Notes under the pieces: generated by a model
What the model saw: only the letters and a program-made list of their open reading frames with translations
The model's database searches: none
What the model was told of the DNA's origin: nothing
Assembly (NCBI GenBank): GCA_948567375.1
Contig: OX419755.1
Coordinates: 72,792,944-72,856,943 of the forward strand
Reading direction: 5' to 3'
DNA from: Lunularia cruciata
Lineage: Eukaryota > Streptophyta > Marchantiopsida > Lunulariales > Lunulariaceae
DNA length: 64,000 nt
Shown here: one piece after another, positions 51,401 through 62,488 of the stretch
How positions within the stretch are numbered: position 1 is the first letter of the stretch
Layout: each line of letters opens with the position of its first letter
Program-made: the position numbers and the translations under genes

Positions 51401-51472
51401 TGGAGGAGCGGGAAAAATAGCAAATATAATATGTGTTTGTTTAAATTTGAACATTCTCCTTCACATATTGAG

Positions 51473-51567
51473 ATGACAAGAGTGTTGAGTGATGGAAAAC
51501 AAGAGAGTGTGAACTAAGTGAAATTTGGTGACTTGGTGACAAGAATATTGAGTGATCGAAGACAAGA
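51473..51567 (+). repeat. Imperfect tandem repeat (about 64-bp period)
   Basis: gacaagagtgttgagtgatgg and gacaagaatattgagtgatcg lie 64 bases apart. Confidence 0.6.
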
Positions 51568-53399
51568 GGGATTGTACACTAGTGAATGACTAACCAACCA
51601 CTAGTGAAACAAATAAATAAGACTCCTTTCACACAAACCGGAAAGGTGCACAAATTTAATTTAATTGTATGAAGTACGCATAGAGCATTGAGATGGAGAG
51701 ATCGGGAGGTTGTCAAGTTCAATTCAACTCCACAAGTGTTGAAGTTGATGATACTCAATTCAAGATTACGCCTCTTCAACCTCTTAGATTTCAAGAGTTG
51801 CTCTAAGAAGTGGTAGCATCAATTCCAATGTAACCAGTAAAGGAGGAGCCTCACATTGAGATACACAAGCAAAGGAGCAAAGATAGCTTCAGGATGATTC
51901 CTCATCATTACGCTCAAATTTAGATTATTTAGATGATCAAGAACATTTTAGTCAGATTCACATTGGGAATAGCAAGAAACCAATGCAGAATGCAATGTTT
52001 AGTTACATAGCCACCTACCTTGTACAACATGGAAAGGGATTTCCTCCAATAGTGAAGGGTGGCAAGCTCTACAAGAAATGAGCATGCTACATGAAATCTT
52101 ATGAAGATGCTAGAGATTGGAAATTTAATTACACAAGGGAGGGTTTGACCACAAGAGAGTTAAAGAGAGGGTAGATAATTATAGAAGAGAATCAAATCAT
52201 CTCTATCCACATTTTGATAGGATGGATACAATGTTTGGTGGTCGTGCTAACATTTCTTCCCCTGCTCTTGTGAGTATTGGTGGTATTGAACGGCTATTAC
52301 AATCATTGAAAATACATGCTCAATTCATGCCAAAGAAGAAGATTTGGTAGAAAATAATCCTCTTGATTCAATTCCACTCACATTATCCATTTTCCATACC
52401 AATTACACAAGAATCCCATGAAGATTTAGTGTTACAAGAAGTTTTAGAAGGAGTACTCAAACCACTCAAACTAGAGTCAAGTGCTGTGAGTCGGCCTATC
52501 TCTCACTCAGGATGAACTTCTGATGGCTATTATGGTAGCACACCATGGACTAAGAAGGCAAGGAACCCCAACTCCATCATACTCCTCCAAGGCTAACACT
52601 CCAAGACTCAAGACATTGCTCACTATAGAACTCAATGAGAGAGAGATAGTTGAAAATGAAAGGATGTTGAGTACCTCCTCACCCCTTGTTTATATACTTG
52701 TGAAATAGTTATGTACCAAAGTTACTAATTACCATAGTAACTCAAGTTACTAGACTAAAAGTCAAGTAAAGTCAAAAAGTAGAAAGGAATATCCATTCAC
52801 ATGGGCATATTCTAATAGCATGTGATCTTATCTTGACCCAACCACTAAGTCAAGGATTCCTTCACATGGGCTATCTTAAGACTATAAAAGAATCCAAAAT
52901 AAAAAGGCTTGCAGGCCCAAGAGTTCTCAACTCTTTCCTCAAAGCCAAACACCTAGGAATAATACCAAGTCAACACACTAGAATCCAAAATAGTGGTGCT
53001 CATCTTTTCCACTTCCTCTAAAGTAAGGTCCTCTCTATCTTAGCTATGACTAACTTTAGCTAATCATGACTAATGTAGAACCATGCTTTATCTCTATATA
53101 AATAATATCTCTCAAGTATTTGTAATGCCAAGCTAAATATCACAATACCACACACATGCACAAATGGGTGTTACAGTGCATGCATAACCAGAGTACATGA
53201 GTAGCATAAAGGAGGAGGAGAAGGGAATTACTATCCTTGTCATCCAAGTGGAGTATCAAGAGCACAAGGACCATGAGCACAAGATGAGGATCTTCCTTGT
53301 TTGAAAGCTCAAGAGTTGTCAAGAGTACAAGTACAAAAAGAAAGAAGATAAGTTTTAGAGGAGGAAGCTAGAGGCACACAAAAGGAGACCAAAGAAACA
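51568..53399. other. Repeat-derived or unidentified sequence, no confirmed gene
   Basis: Fragments of coding-like sequence (a frame near 51985-52070 reads MFSYIATYLVQHGKGFPPI; another lies at 52523-52708) are broken by stops. I cannot assign a family. Confidence 0.35.
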
Positions 53400-53916
53400 T
53401 CCAATGAGAATGAGTAGAACATTGCAACTTTGAAGGAGAACATCAAAGGAGAAGGAAGAATCAAGGAAGAGAAAGCACATTTCTAAAGCTACTAAGATCA
53501 CTTTTGAAATTACAAATTTATTTGAGGATTTAGCTAATCATACCAGATTGAGGAGTGAGTCTCTTGAAGCTAGAGAAAGGTGCAAGATAGCCTAGATCAA
53601 AGCATCAAAATCTGCAAATATTGAAAAGCATTGCTGAAAAGTAGATGCAATGAGATCAAAGGTAGAGAAACTTAGAATTAGAGAGAGAAATGCAAAATCC
53701 AAGAAAGTCTACTCCATTACCTTGGAATTAGCAAGAGTAGGCATAACTCACAATGAAATCAAGACTATTATTAGAACACTCTCCAAAATAGATTCTTATC
53801 CACCACCGGGTGGTGGATCAAGCTATTATTATAGTATTGATACTAAATTCCCAATGCCTTATTACACACCATGTGCTAGTAGGAATGACAAAAAGGACAA
53901 TGAGTGGGAACATTGA
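53400..53916 (+). pseudogene. Unidentified coding remnant
   Basis: One frame, from about 53458 to 53916, is open except for a TAG near 53594 and a TGA near 53635. It encodes a basic helical part (ESRKRKHISKATKITFEI, then LFEDLANHTRLRSESL, then VEKLRIRERNAKSKKVYSIT), followed by IKTIIRTLSKIDSYPPPGGG and a Tyr/Pro-rich tail. The helical basic region is coiled-coil-like. I do not recognise the family; a transposon-associated DNA-binding protein or a lost host gene are both possible. Confidence 0.4.
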
Positions 53917-54119
53917 GAGCAATAGGAGTTGGAAATGTGAGTTTAGAAGGAAGATTAGCCCAAAGAGCAGAAATGTAGACAATTCCATGGATCAAATTTA
54001 TGTAAAAAATTATATATTACAAACTCTACCCTATATATCTTAGACATTTTATTTTATGTTGTGAAAAATAAAAGAAACAAAAGAGAACAATATACATTGT
54101 GAAAATGTTAAACATACAA

Positions 54120-54830
54120 GACTAGAAGGGAGCAGTCAAAACCTGCACAACCATGAATAGGTTTGCGTAGCAAAAGCATGCAAACCATATTGTTTGCATT
54201 GCACAACACAAACCATACATTGCGCTATACAAACCATATGCTTAGTATTGCAAGTTTGCACAGTGCCGCACAAACCTGAACTACTAAGCTATTGAATACT
54301 ACTTACCAATTGCTGGTGGTGCTAGGTTTGCATGGCCTATTTTGGTGGCTGTTTGTTTGCTTGTTTATTTAACAATATTGTGTGCACTTACCTGCAAATT
54401 TTTTGGTATGTGGATAGTTCCTTTTGATGTATCGTATTGTTCTATTGTATACCATATGGTTTAGTTTTGCCTATTTGTTCCATTGTATTATACAATATGG
54501 TTTTCTTGGAAATCTTTTAGTCACATGGGGCTCAAGATTTGTGAAGCATATACAAAGAGTTGTGGTGTTCACTATTTATGATGAATATAGATCATATAGA
54601 TGCAACAAAAATACAATAGCAAGGCAATCACTAAAACTACTTCATGACCATGAATGTAAAGTGGAAATATATAAAACATCCAAGGTGAAATACCTAGCAA
54701 ACCATGCTTCTTTCTTCCTCAGCCATGCAAACCATGTGAGAGGTTTGTGTGGATGGAATGAAAACCTAAAGTGGTTTGTGCGGTGGCAGTAGGTTTGCAG
54801 ATGTGGTTTGCACTTGTGCTCAAGTAGAAA
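54120..54830. repeat. Degenerate caaacc/ggtttg-rich stretch
   Basis: The hexamer caaacc or its complement recurs many times (as in gcaaaccat, cacaaaccat, aggtttgca) without a fixed period. No gene seen. Confidence 0.45.
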
Positions 54831-55485
54831 ATTTGCAAATTCAAAAAATCAAATTGATTGGACTTGGTTAACAATTCAAAAAATCAACAATTCAACATTA
54901 CTCACATGAGGCTTGGGATACTTGATACCAAGAGCAATATTCAATCCAAGGGAATTCGAATCAAGTTCCCAAATTTGCTTTGCTGCACTTCAAATATGAT
55001 CCTTGTCTATCCAACACCATTTTATATATGACATGTGATCAATGAGAGTATGAAACCTTATAGACCACGGTCCTTCTCTTGTTTTACCACTTCATTTGTG
55101 CTCAACATTTCTTTTGTAAGTATCCATTTGGGCACTCAAATTTGGGAAAAGCCTTGGTGCTTTGGGAGGTGATGCTTGACCAGTTTGATGACAAGAAACC
55201 CAGTGCTTCAAGATTGTGCTTTAGGAGAATGTACTTCAAAGGTGAGATAACTAAAAACCATGGTGCTTTGAGAGAATGTATTCATAATTGAGATAACTAA
55301 AAATCCTAGTTCTTTCAAAGGTAGTGCTTGGTATCTTTCCTTTCTCCTACACTCTCTTTGAGACTTGCTTGCTTACCCTAAATCTCTTACTCCCAGTGCT
55401 TCTTGATACACTCTCAATGCTTCTCATAGTAAACCCAACAAACACTAAACCTAACAAACAGGCAGATGGTTTTGAAACTCTCCAA
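54831..55485. other. Intergenic, no gene seen
   Basis: AT-rich; a short repeat gtgctttg.gag.atgta.tt.a occurs near 55210 and 55264. Confidence 0.4.
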
Positions 55486-56077
55486 CATCTTGTAATGTTT
55501 TGAGGACAAAAGAATCACCAAGAGAAACTCAAGGCTTCATCTCTCAATACTTTGGTACCCTAAAAGAGCACCTTATCTTTGTTATATAGCAAAGAGGATC
55601 TACTCAAAGGGACCTCCACTCTTGGCTTAGCTACATGAATTGGTGACATGTTAGCAAGCTCCACCCTTAGATTAATTATATGAATTGGTGACATGTCAAT
55701 CCTTGTCCTATTTGGTTGGTCAAACAAGTTTGACCAAAAGGAATCTTTGGAGATTCTATCTATAATAAGCTTAGAACAACATGGGTGAGTTACTGTTGGA
55801 AAGCTCTCAACAAGACAAATAGGGGAGGAAGAAGGAAACACCTTTACCCCAAAGGAAGGGAATCTTTCATTTTTTGAGGCCTAATTCATCCGTTGAGCCT
55901 CCAAAGCTAGCTTTGAGCTTTGAAGTTGTTTTTGGTCTTTGCCTTATAAATAGAAGTACTCTTTTAGTAACACCTCTATACGATCTACTTCAACCATCAT
56001 ATATAACATCTCTCCATATATTACCAAGCCAATTTTCACCTCTAGATAATATGTATAGCCAATGGTATTACACATCT
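55486..56077. repeat. Solo LTR of family F with target duplication CATCT
   Basis: The LTR proper is 55491-56072, TGTAATGTTTT to GGTATTACA, aligning with 61331-62069 and 14128-14624. CATCT at 55486-55490 is repeated at 56073-56077. No interior is present: an insertion reduced to a single LTR by recombination between its two ends. The LTR is in the same minus orientation as F. Confidence 0.9.
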
Positions 56078-56770
56078 CCAACAAATAAGTAATTTCAAAT
56101 TGGTTTCAAAACACTTTGTACTTCCACTCTCCTCTTGAAACAGTCTCCAACATCTCCAACAAAGAGGCAACTGATTTTTCATAACACTCTCTAACAAATG
56201 ACAAACAAACAACTTCAACATGATTTCAAAATATTGTACTTCCCTTCTCCTCTTGAGGGCACACTCTCCTCTTGAATAGACAAGTTTGAACTTCTTGCAC
56301 TTCCAAAAACATCCCAAAATTGTGCCAGTTTGAATTTTGCCTTGTTTTCCTTTCACCTATTAACATAAAAAAATCCTTCTAAACATCCCAAAATGCTCTT
56401 GAACATTATTCTAACTCTCAAAATTTTGTCCTTCATACTATCCCAAAACTCCAAACTAATATGATACATCTCTTTTACTTGTCTTTGATCACTTCTCTTC
56501 TTCTTAAACATTTTGATAGACTATATATCAAGAAATAGCTTCAACCAAAACCCTTTTGTAGCATTTTTCCAAAATACTCTTTGATTTTTAGTTTTTTGAA
56601 AAACCTCTTTGAATCAAAGTTTTTCCATGAAATGTCTCAATTTAATTTTTTTTCTAACTCAATTTAGGTTTGAGGTATATTTACAAAAATATTTACATAT
56701 TACCAAAAAATTCAAATATATTTCTAGTATAAACTTATCTATCTTGTTCAAACACAATAGCAATGTCTTG
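56078..56770. other. AT-rich intergenic, no gene seen
   Basis: Contains tctccaacatctccaac at 56149-56165, repeating the solo LTR's target sequence, and similar ctcctcttga motifs. Confidence 0.5.
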
Positions 56771-56876
56771 TCATGCATATATAAATCACTACACAACATA
56801 TATCACTATCAACATCACACACTATATATGCACAACTCACACATAAGTCATACATGGACTCTCAAGTGCCACAATA
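56771..56876. repeat. Direct repeat, left copy
   Basis: About 103 bp (catgcatatata ... tctcaagtgccacaa), repeated at 57336-57438 around an A-type LTR fragment. Confidence 0.8.
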
Positions 56877-56916
56877 ATCAAAATCAATTTATTCACAATT
56901 CATATCATACTCAATT

Positions 56917-57320
56917 AGATCAACTTGATCTATCACTCACCAATTTGCCAACAACTAGATACTTATTACAGTCAAGCCACACCCACTCTAGCTAAGAGAC
57001 TCCAAGTGACACTCACCGGCCTCTTTCCACCATAGCTAGGAACTTGAAGGCTCAATATCAGAGAAGTGAGCTCTCTAGAGCTGCACTTCAAAAGTATACT
57101 CCCAGGTCTTGACCTAGATCTCCAACCTAATGGTCTTGTTGATGGCACACCCGATGATGTGAATGGTGCAAGTGACGGTGGGCCTCACCATGTAGTCAAT
57201 ACTCCAAACACAAAATCTGACCGTCAACAAGTAGTCTATGAGTAATTGCCAAAATACTTCTCACTACCAACACTACTACTCTAGAGTCTGAGTAATCTAG
57301 GTGCGATACTACAAATGTCA
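56917..57320 (-). repeat. LTR fragment of the element A family
   Basis: It aligns with 8133-8531, about 80 percent by eye, ending at the same CAAATGTCA terminus. Only the 5'-most 400 bp of the LTR remain. Confidence 0.8.
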
Positions 57321-57335
57321 TGATAGCTATCATGC

Positions 57336-57438
57336 GTATATACGTCGCTACACAACATACATTGATGTCAACATCACACACTATAGATGCACAACTCACA
57401 CATGAGTCATACATGGTCTCTCAAGTGCCACAATTGCC
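57336..57438. repeat. Direct repeat, right copy
   Basis: Matches 56771-56876 with scattered C/T and G/A differences. Confidence 0.8.
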
Positions 57439-57811
57439 ATCCTAGTTGATGGTTAGGTCCTTCTAACTCCAAATAGCCATCTACTCCAAATATATGGCAT
57501 ACCTTATGGTGGGCAAAAGATCAAGAGGCCGGGTGCTATCGAGCCACACCATTAGTCGTATGTCTACATTCTATACCATGTAAAGGATGAAATAGCTATA
57601 GGTCAAGTACATCTAGGACACAACCACTATCCTTGAGGAACCACCATGAGGCAAGGAGGAAAACATGGCATATGCCATCCTCTTGAATAGCTATCCCACA
57701 CTAATATAATAGCAACTCCACCAAAAGAGCCGCATAATATACACCGTAAGCCTACCTATAGGCTATACCTACCTACCAAAAGAGCCGCATAATATACACC
57801 ATAAGCCTACC
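57439..57811. other. Unassigned sequence with a short tandem duplication
   Basis: aaaagagccgcataatatacacc occurs at 57724-57746 and again at 57778-57800, at the point where the F element breaks off. No gene seen. Confidence 0.5.
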
Positions 57812-58401
57812 TTTTGCGTCTCGAGGTAAACTAGAGGTTTGTGGTCTGTCTCTACTACAAATGCCTTCTCGCCTAGGTAGTGCTTCCAATGCTTGGTTGC
57901 TAGAACAATGGCCAGCTCTTCTCGTTCTGTGGTGTGGTAGTTGCGCTCTGCCGGTAACAACTTTCGAGAGAAATATGCAATTGGATGCCATCCGTCATGC
58001 CACTTTTGTTGTAGGACTGCTCCTATTGCTACGCCTGATGCATCCGTAGCCAACTTGATTGAATGTTTTGGGTCATACCACTTCAAGATTGGTGCATGTA
58101 GCAAGGCGGCCTTCAATTCTTGAAAGGCCAACTCTTGTGCAGTTCCCCATGTCCACTTCTTCTCCTTGCCAAGTAGTGCCGTTAAAGGCTGTGCAACCTT
58201 GGAGAAGTCCTTGACAAATCTACGATAGAATCCCGTCAACCCCAAGAAGCTCTTAAGTTGAGTCTGATCTTCTGGGGCACTCCATTTTTGAATGACCTCT
58301 ATTTTATCTATCAATACTTGAATGTCCTCTGCACTTACTCTATGCCCTAAGTAGTCTACTTCAGACTTGCCAAACTCACACTTTGAGATTTTGGCATACA
58401 A
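57812..58401 (-). pseudogene. RT thumb and RNase H of element F
   Basis: One open frame: CEFGKSEVDYLGHRVS, FLGLTGFYRRFVKDFSK, LLGKEKKWTWG, then RNase H with LATDASGVAIGAVLQQ (first Asp), YFSRKL, REELAIVLATKHWKHYL (Glu) and VETDHKPLVYL (Asp). All RNase H catalytic positions are present. The frame is linked to the RT palm across the stop at 58420-58422. Confidence 0.88.
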
Positions 58402-58419
58402 CTGATTTTGTCTTAGAAT

Positions 58420-58980
58420 CTAGAGGACCTCTCTTAGATGTTGTTTGTGTTCTGTCATCGTGCTACTATATACTAAGATATCATCCAAGAAGATGATAAC
58501 AGACTTATCCAAGTATGGACAAAATATGTCATTCATTAGGCTCATGAAAGTGGCAGGCGCATTGGTGAGGCCAAAAGGCATCACAAGATACTCAAAGTGG
58601 CCATACTTGGTTCGAAAGACAGTTTTGTACACATCCTCCTCTGCAATTCGGATTTGATTGTAACCGCTTCGCAAGTCTAGTTTGGTGAAGTATCTCGCTC
58701 CATGGAGTTGATCAAACAGGTCATCCATGCGATGTAAGGGGTATTTGTTCTTCATTGTTTGTTGATTGAGACCCCGATAGTCAATGCACATGCGCTTTGT
58801 ACCATCCTTCTTCTTCACAAACAAGACAGGGGCCCCATATGGTGATACGCTAGGTTGGATGAACCCTTTCTGTAGCATCTCCTCAATTTGAGTCTTACAC
58901 TCCTCCAACTCATGAGGTGATAGGTGATATGGGGCCTTACAAGGAGGTGTCTTCCCCGGAAGTGTCTCTATTTTGTGATC
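58420..58980 (-). pseudogene. Reverse transcriptase palm and fingers of element F
   Basis: Open from 58908 (with the upstream part to about 58980 in the same frame): [36 protein letters not shown] with the first catalytic Asp, [11 protein letters not shown], and FLDD at 58480-58491. A TAG at 58420-58422 is the only stop (CAG or GAG expected). A single-base indel near 59004 separates it from the protease frame. Confidence 0.9.
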
Positions 58981-59090
58981 TACTCGCCTTTTAGGTGGTA
59001 ATCCTAGGGTAGATCATCAGGAAAGACATCTTGAAACTCATCCACCACATCCTTCAATTTCTCAGGAATTTGTCCAGCGAGTTGTGCACT

Positions 59091-59543
59091 CTAGACTTCT
59101 CTTATTAGACCCATAAAACATCTATCGGTCTTACAGACAGTTGTCGTCCCTACGACATATAGAGGCAGTTTCTGCCTGTGTGATTTTTCTTTAACCCCAA
59201 TGATTGACCATTGGTGGGTTCTCACTACTTTCTTCCTCCAATCCACCATTGGGTTGTACTGCTCCATCCATGGCATGCCTAAAATTGCATCATAACGAGC
59301 TAACTGTATCACTCGCCACTCAATTGCTTCTTGATATTCTCCTACAGAGAGGGTTACCCGTCTAGGTAATGATTCAATCCTCTTTGTTTGCCCATTTGGT
59401 AACTCTACTTCTTCACTTCCATCTCTCTCTAGATCCATTCCCAATCTGATTGCAACAAAGCGAGACAAGAAATTCTTTGTTGCTCCCGGATCTATTAATA
59501 CTCTCACTTGATTACCTTCTAGGATTCCATTCACAACAATCAA
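59091..59543 (-). pseudogene. Aspartic protease of element F
   Basis: Open frame with the active site VLIDPGATKNFLS at about 59478-59504. The triad reads Asp-Pro-Gly (59484-59492) where Asp-Ser-Gly is usual; TCG to CCG would do this. RYDAILGMPWM marks the second half of the fold. It continues in frame past the stop at 59091 to the [14 protein letters not shown] leader of RT. Confidence 0.85.
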
Positions 59544-59638
59544 TTGTGAGGTTGCCTTTCGGGATCTTTGCGCATTATTCTTCTTCCTTCCCTCGCTTCT
59601 CTGCTTCCTTATTGAGCCAGTAAGGCCGCGAGGTACAT

Positions 59639-60745
59639 TTACTGGTGATCTTCATTTTCCAAAGTGGTTTCCACCTCCTCTTCTTCAATGTGCCTCTCCA
59701 TGTTGTTCAAAGATCGCCTGTACGTAGGCCGAGGGCCTCTAGGGAAACAAGTGCGACAATTGGTAGATATGTGCCCAATACGGCCACAATTGTAACAACG
59801 GTGTTGTTCTCCTCGAGTCCCTTCTCCTCGTGGGACTCCATCTCTTCGTTCTTCTACCCGTCCTTGCTCTCCTTGAAGCGGCCGTGCTCCTCGATCCAGG
59901 AATCGAAGGTTGCCCAATTCCATCGATACTGGTCCACCCATGTGTGGCATTTCTGCCCTATAATGTTGAGGTGGAACTACTCCTTCACCTCCACCTAATG
60001 CTCCGGCTATTCTCTGCGCACAAGCAATGGCTTCAAATACCGTGCGAGGGTTTTGCACCATGACTTCTTGGTGAATCCGCTCTTTCAATCCTCGTTTGAA
60101 ATTGTCGAGAGTCTCTGCTAGACTCATGTCGGTAATTGTGACTTGTAGATCCAGAAATGCCTCCACATACTCTTGTACGCTATTCTTCTGTCTCAATCCC
60201 CATAGTCGGGTTTGAGCCATCTGCACAGAATCCACCGATTGGAAATTCTTGAGCAGTCCTTCTTGCATTGTTGTCCATGTGACTTCCCTTCTCTCTGCCA
60301 GCATGGATCGTTCCCAAGCATCATACCATGTGAGGGCTTTATCGATCAAGTACCCACATGCAAACACGCCTGTAGCATGCTCTGTGATCTCTGTTGAGAA
60401 CAATCAAAAATATCAATTCATTCTCGAGATCCAATTCTCCACTACTCCCATCGTACGCTGCCCCTGGTAAGGCTCGATGTTGCAGGTCTTCTTCATCCGG
60501 AGTAGCAATGTGGCTTCATCGTTGATAGGGTTTGTAGGCACGGGTGCCTCTCCAAGTACTTCAGTCGTAGGTACTGGGTTTTGAGACGGCTCTTCTTCTT
60601 GCATGGCTTGATCGTTCCTGAGGATCTGCACTTGACTTTGCAATGTCTCCATGGTCATCTTAATCTCTTGAAATTCATTCAACATCCCTTGCATTCCTTG
60701 CACCAGCTCTTGCAACTGCGGATCCATGGTGCCTGCAACACCCAA
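59639..60745 (-). pseudogene. Gag of element F with CCHC knuckle
   Basis: 60745-60413 and 60403-59639 are the same frame, interrupted by two TGA codons at 60404-60412. The N-terminus is helical (LQELVQGMQGMLNEFQEIKM). The capsid core follows (LTWYDAWERSM, LLKNFQSVDSVQMAQTRLWG, FLDLQVTITDMS). The zinc knuckle CYNCGRIGHISTNC is intact at 59756-59797. The start ATG at 60725-60727 (Met-Asp-Pro-Gln) is plausible; 60743-60745 is an upstream in-frame alternative. Confidence 0.88.
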
Positions 60746-61317
60746 TTGCTAACGTCTACTTCAATACAGAGTCAATATAATCACTCTGGAAGGCGCACGA
60801 ACTATCGGAACTACCATTGGGACCTTAGAAGCTATCACTCGTTGATAATACTCCTCACCAAAATTCCTAACCACAAAATCTCTAAACATCAATTTCGGCC
60901 TCACTACATAACGGATTTCTACTTGAGTGTTGAAAGGGAGAGGATTTGGGACATTCATATCCATATTATCATAATAGAATGTAGATCGTCAAATCCCACT
61001 CTCTGTCATATATCACCACAAGTAGAATCACCGGGTTTGGTGAGTTCATCACTCTGTCCATGAATTCAGCACCGAAGTGATAAACTAGCGATACTCTCAT
61101 CTGCTCACGCTGGATGTACATAACCTTGATGTGGAATGGGTTTGAGAATGGAAAGCTAGGTGCGGGAAATTGTCCCCCCGGCGCATCCATCCCATCCGCT
61201 CTCTAAAGTCCTTCCTAAGTCTAGCGATTACTCTATGTTCTCCACCTCAAATTACTCAGTTTCAGTAGTTCGTGCTATTCCAAGAGGGGTGATCCACTCT
61301 CTTGGACTAGAACACTT
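60746..61317 (-). other. Leader of element F
   Basis: Lies between the primer site and gag. Open frames on both strands have no recognisable domain. Confidence 0.6.
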
Positions 61318-61329
61318 GCTCTGATACCA
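61318..61329 (-). other. Primer binding site of element F
   Basis: On the minus strand this is TGGTATCAGAGC, a perfect initiator-Met match, one base from the LTR. Confidence 0.92.
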
Positions 61330-61330
61330 T

Positions 61331-62069
61331 TGTAATACTCCAAGGACAAGAGAAGAGAGAAAACACAGATTGCACACTCAAACATTCGATGCCCCAAGGG
61401 AGCACCTTCTCTTTATTATATAGACAAAGAGGATCTCCTCCAAGGAACCTCCACCATAGGATTAGGGACACAGATAGGTGACATGTCAGCAAGCTCCACC
61501 CTTGGATTACTGACTTGGATGGGTGACCTGTCTGGTCTAGGTCCTATCTGGTTGGTCAAACGAGCTTTGACCGGAGGGAATCTTTTAGGGAATCTTCCTG
61601 TAGGAATCTCAGAATCACATGAGTAAGGTACCGTTGGAAAGCTCTCGACGAGACAAACCAAGGGGGAGGGAAGGCCAGCTTTTTCTTTGTTGGGAGGGGA
61701 ATCTGCACATTTTCGAGGCCTAATTCATCCGTTTAGGCCTCCGAAATTGCCTTCAAAGATTTCAAGCATATTTCGGTTCCTACTCTATTAGTAGAAGTCC
61801 CCTTTTGGTGATACTTCTTTCTGATCTGTTTAGTCCATCATGTGTAACATCCTTCCAGATGTTACCAAACCAATTCTCACCTTTAAATCATATGTCTAGC
61901 TATTGAATCTAAGGTTCTCAAGTCTATTTCGGTTTCTGCCCTATTAGTAGAAGTACTCTTTTGGTGATACTTCTATCTGATCTATTTTGACCATCATGTA
62001 TAACATCATTCTAGATGTTACCAAAACAAATTTCACATCTAGATCATATGGCTAACCCTTGGTATTACA
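61331..62069 (-). repeat. 5' LTR of element F with an internal tandem duplication
   Basis: TGTAATACTCC to GGTATTACA, 739 bp. A block of about 150 bp (61755-61903) is repeated as 61904-62052, which explains why it is longer than the solo LTR (582 bp) and F2 LTR (497 bp). Confidence 0.9.
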
Positions 62070-62488
62070 GCACCACACAGCCTATCAAGAGCTAGTGCAA
62101 CTTGTATCCACATTGGGCTTTGGTCTTTTCTCTATGCATTTTTGAACATAGAATGATCTTTGATTAAATCAACCAAGGCATTGAAGGAAAAATTGTACAT
62201 TTTTGTTAGTTTTCTAAAACCATTTGGTGCTAATCCTTTGAAAAATTTCAATAAAAATGCAGTACTATAACAACATAGAATCCTTTCTTGCAAATACCGT
62301 GATTTTGTAGCAAAGTTCCACCACCTTGTTAAAAAATGAAAGGGCTCATACTCATTGTTGCTCCACTTGTCATTCCACACCTCAATGTTATTATCAGCCA
62401 AATCACTTTCTACTTCATTAATTAGAATGAATCTCATATATTTTGTTATTCCTTTTTGAAGCAAATTATTGAGGTTGTTGCACGACAT
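62070..62488 (-). pseudogene. Possible PIF/Harbinger-like transposase remnant
   Basis: The frame 62488-62132 ends with MYNFSFNALVDLIKDHSMF. After a stop and shift it continues as MWIQVALALDRL near 62080-62105. A hydrophobic FxxLVxLI helix followed by a P/MxxQxAxALxRLG segment is the arrangement at the start of many plant Harbinger transposases. The DDE core would lie to the left, where F has inserted. Family assignment is tentative. Confidence 0.35.

Larger units (their letters stand above)
57812..62069 (-). mobile_element. Ty3/gypsy element F, well-preserved 5' half
   Basis: Minus-strand order: LTR 61331-62069, primer site, leader, gag, protease, RT, RNase H. The sequence ends near 57812, before integrase. 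Only about four inactivating lesions occur in 3 kb of coding sequence, so it is younger than everything else here except possibly B. The 3' half is missing, so there is no second LTR to date it. Confidence 0.88.

Noticed and set aside
59645-60470. Plus-strand open frames opposite F gag
   Set aside because: Shadows of the gag frame, which has a zinc knuckle and capsid motifs.
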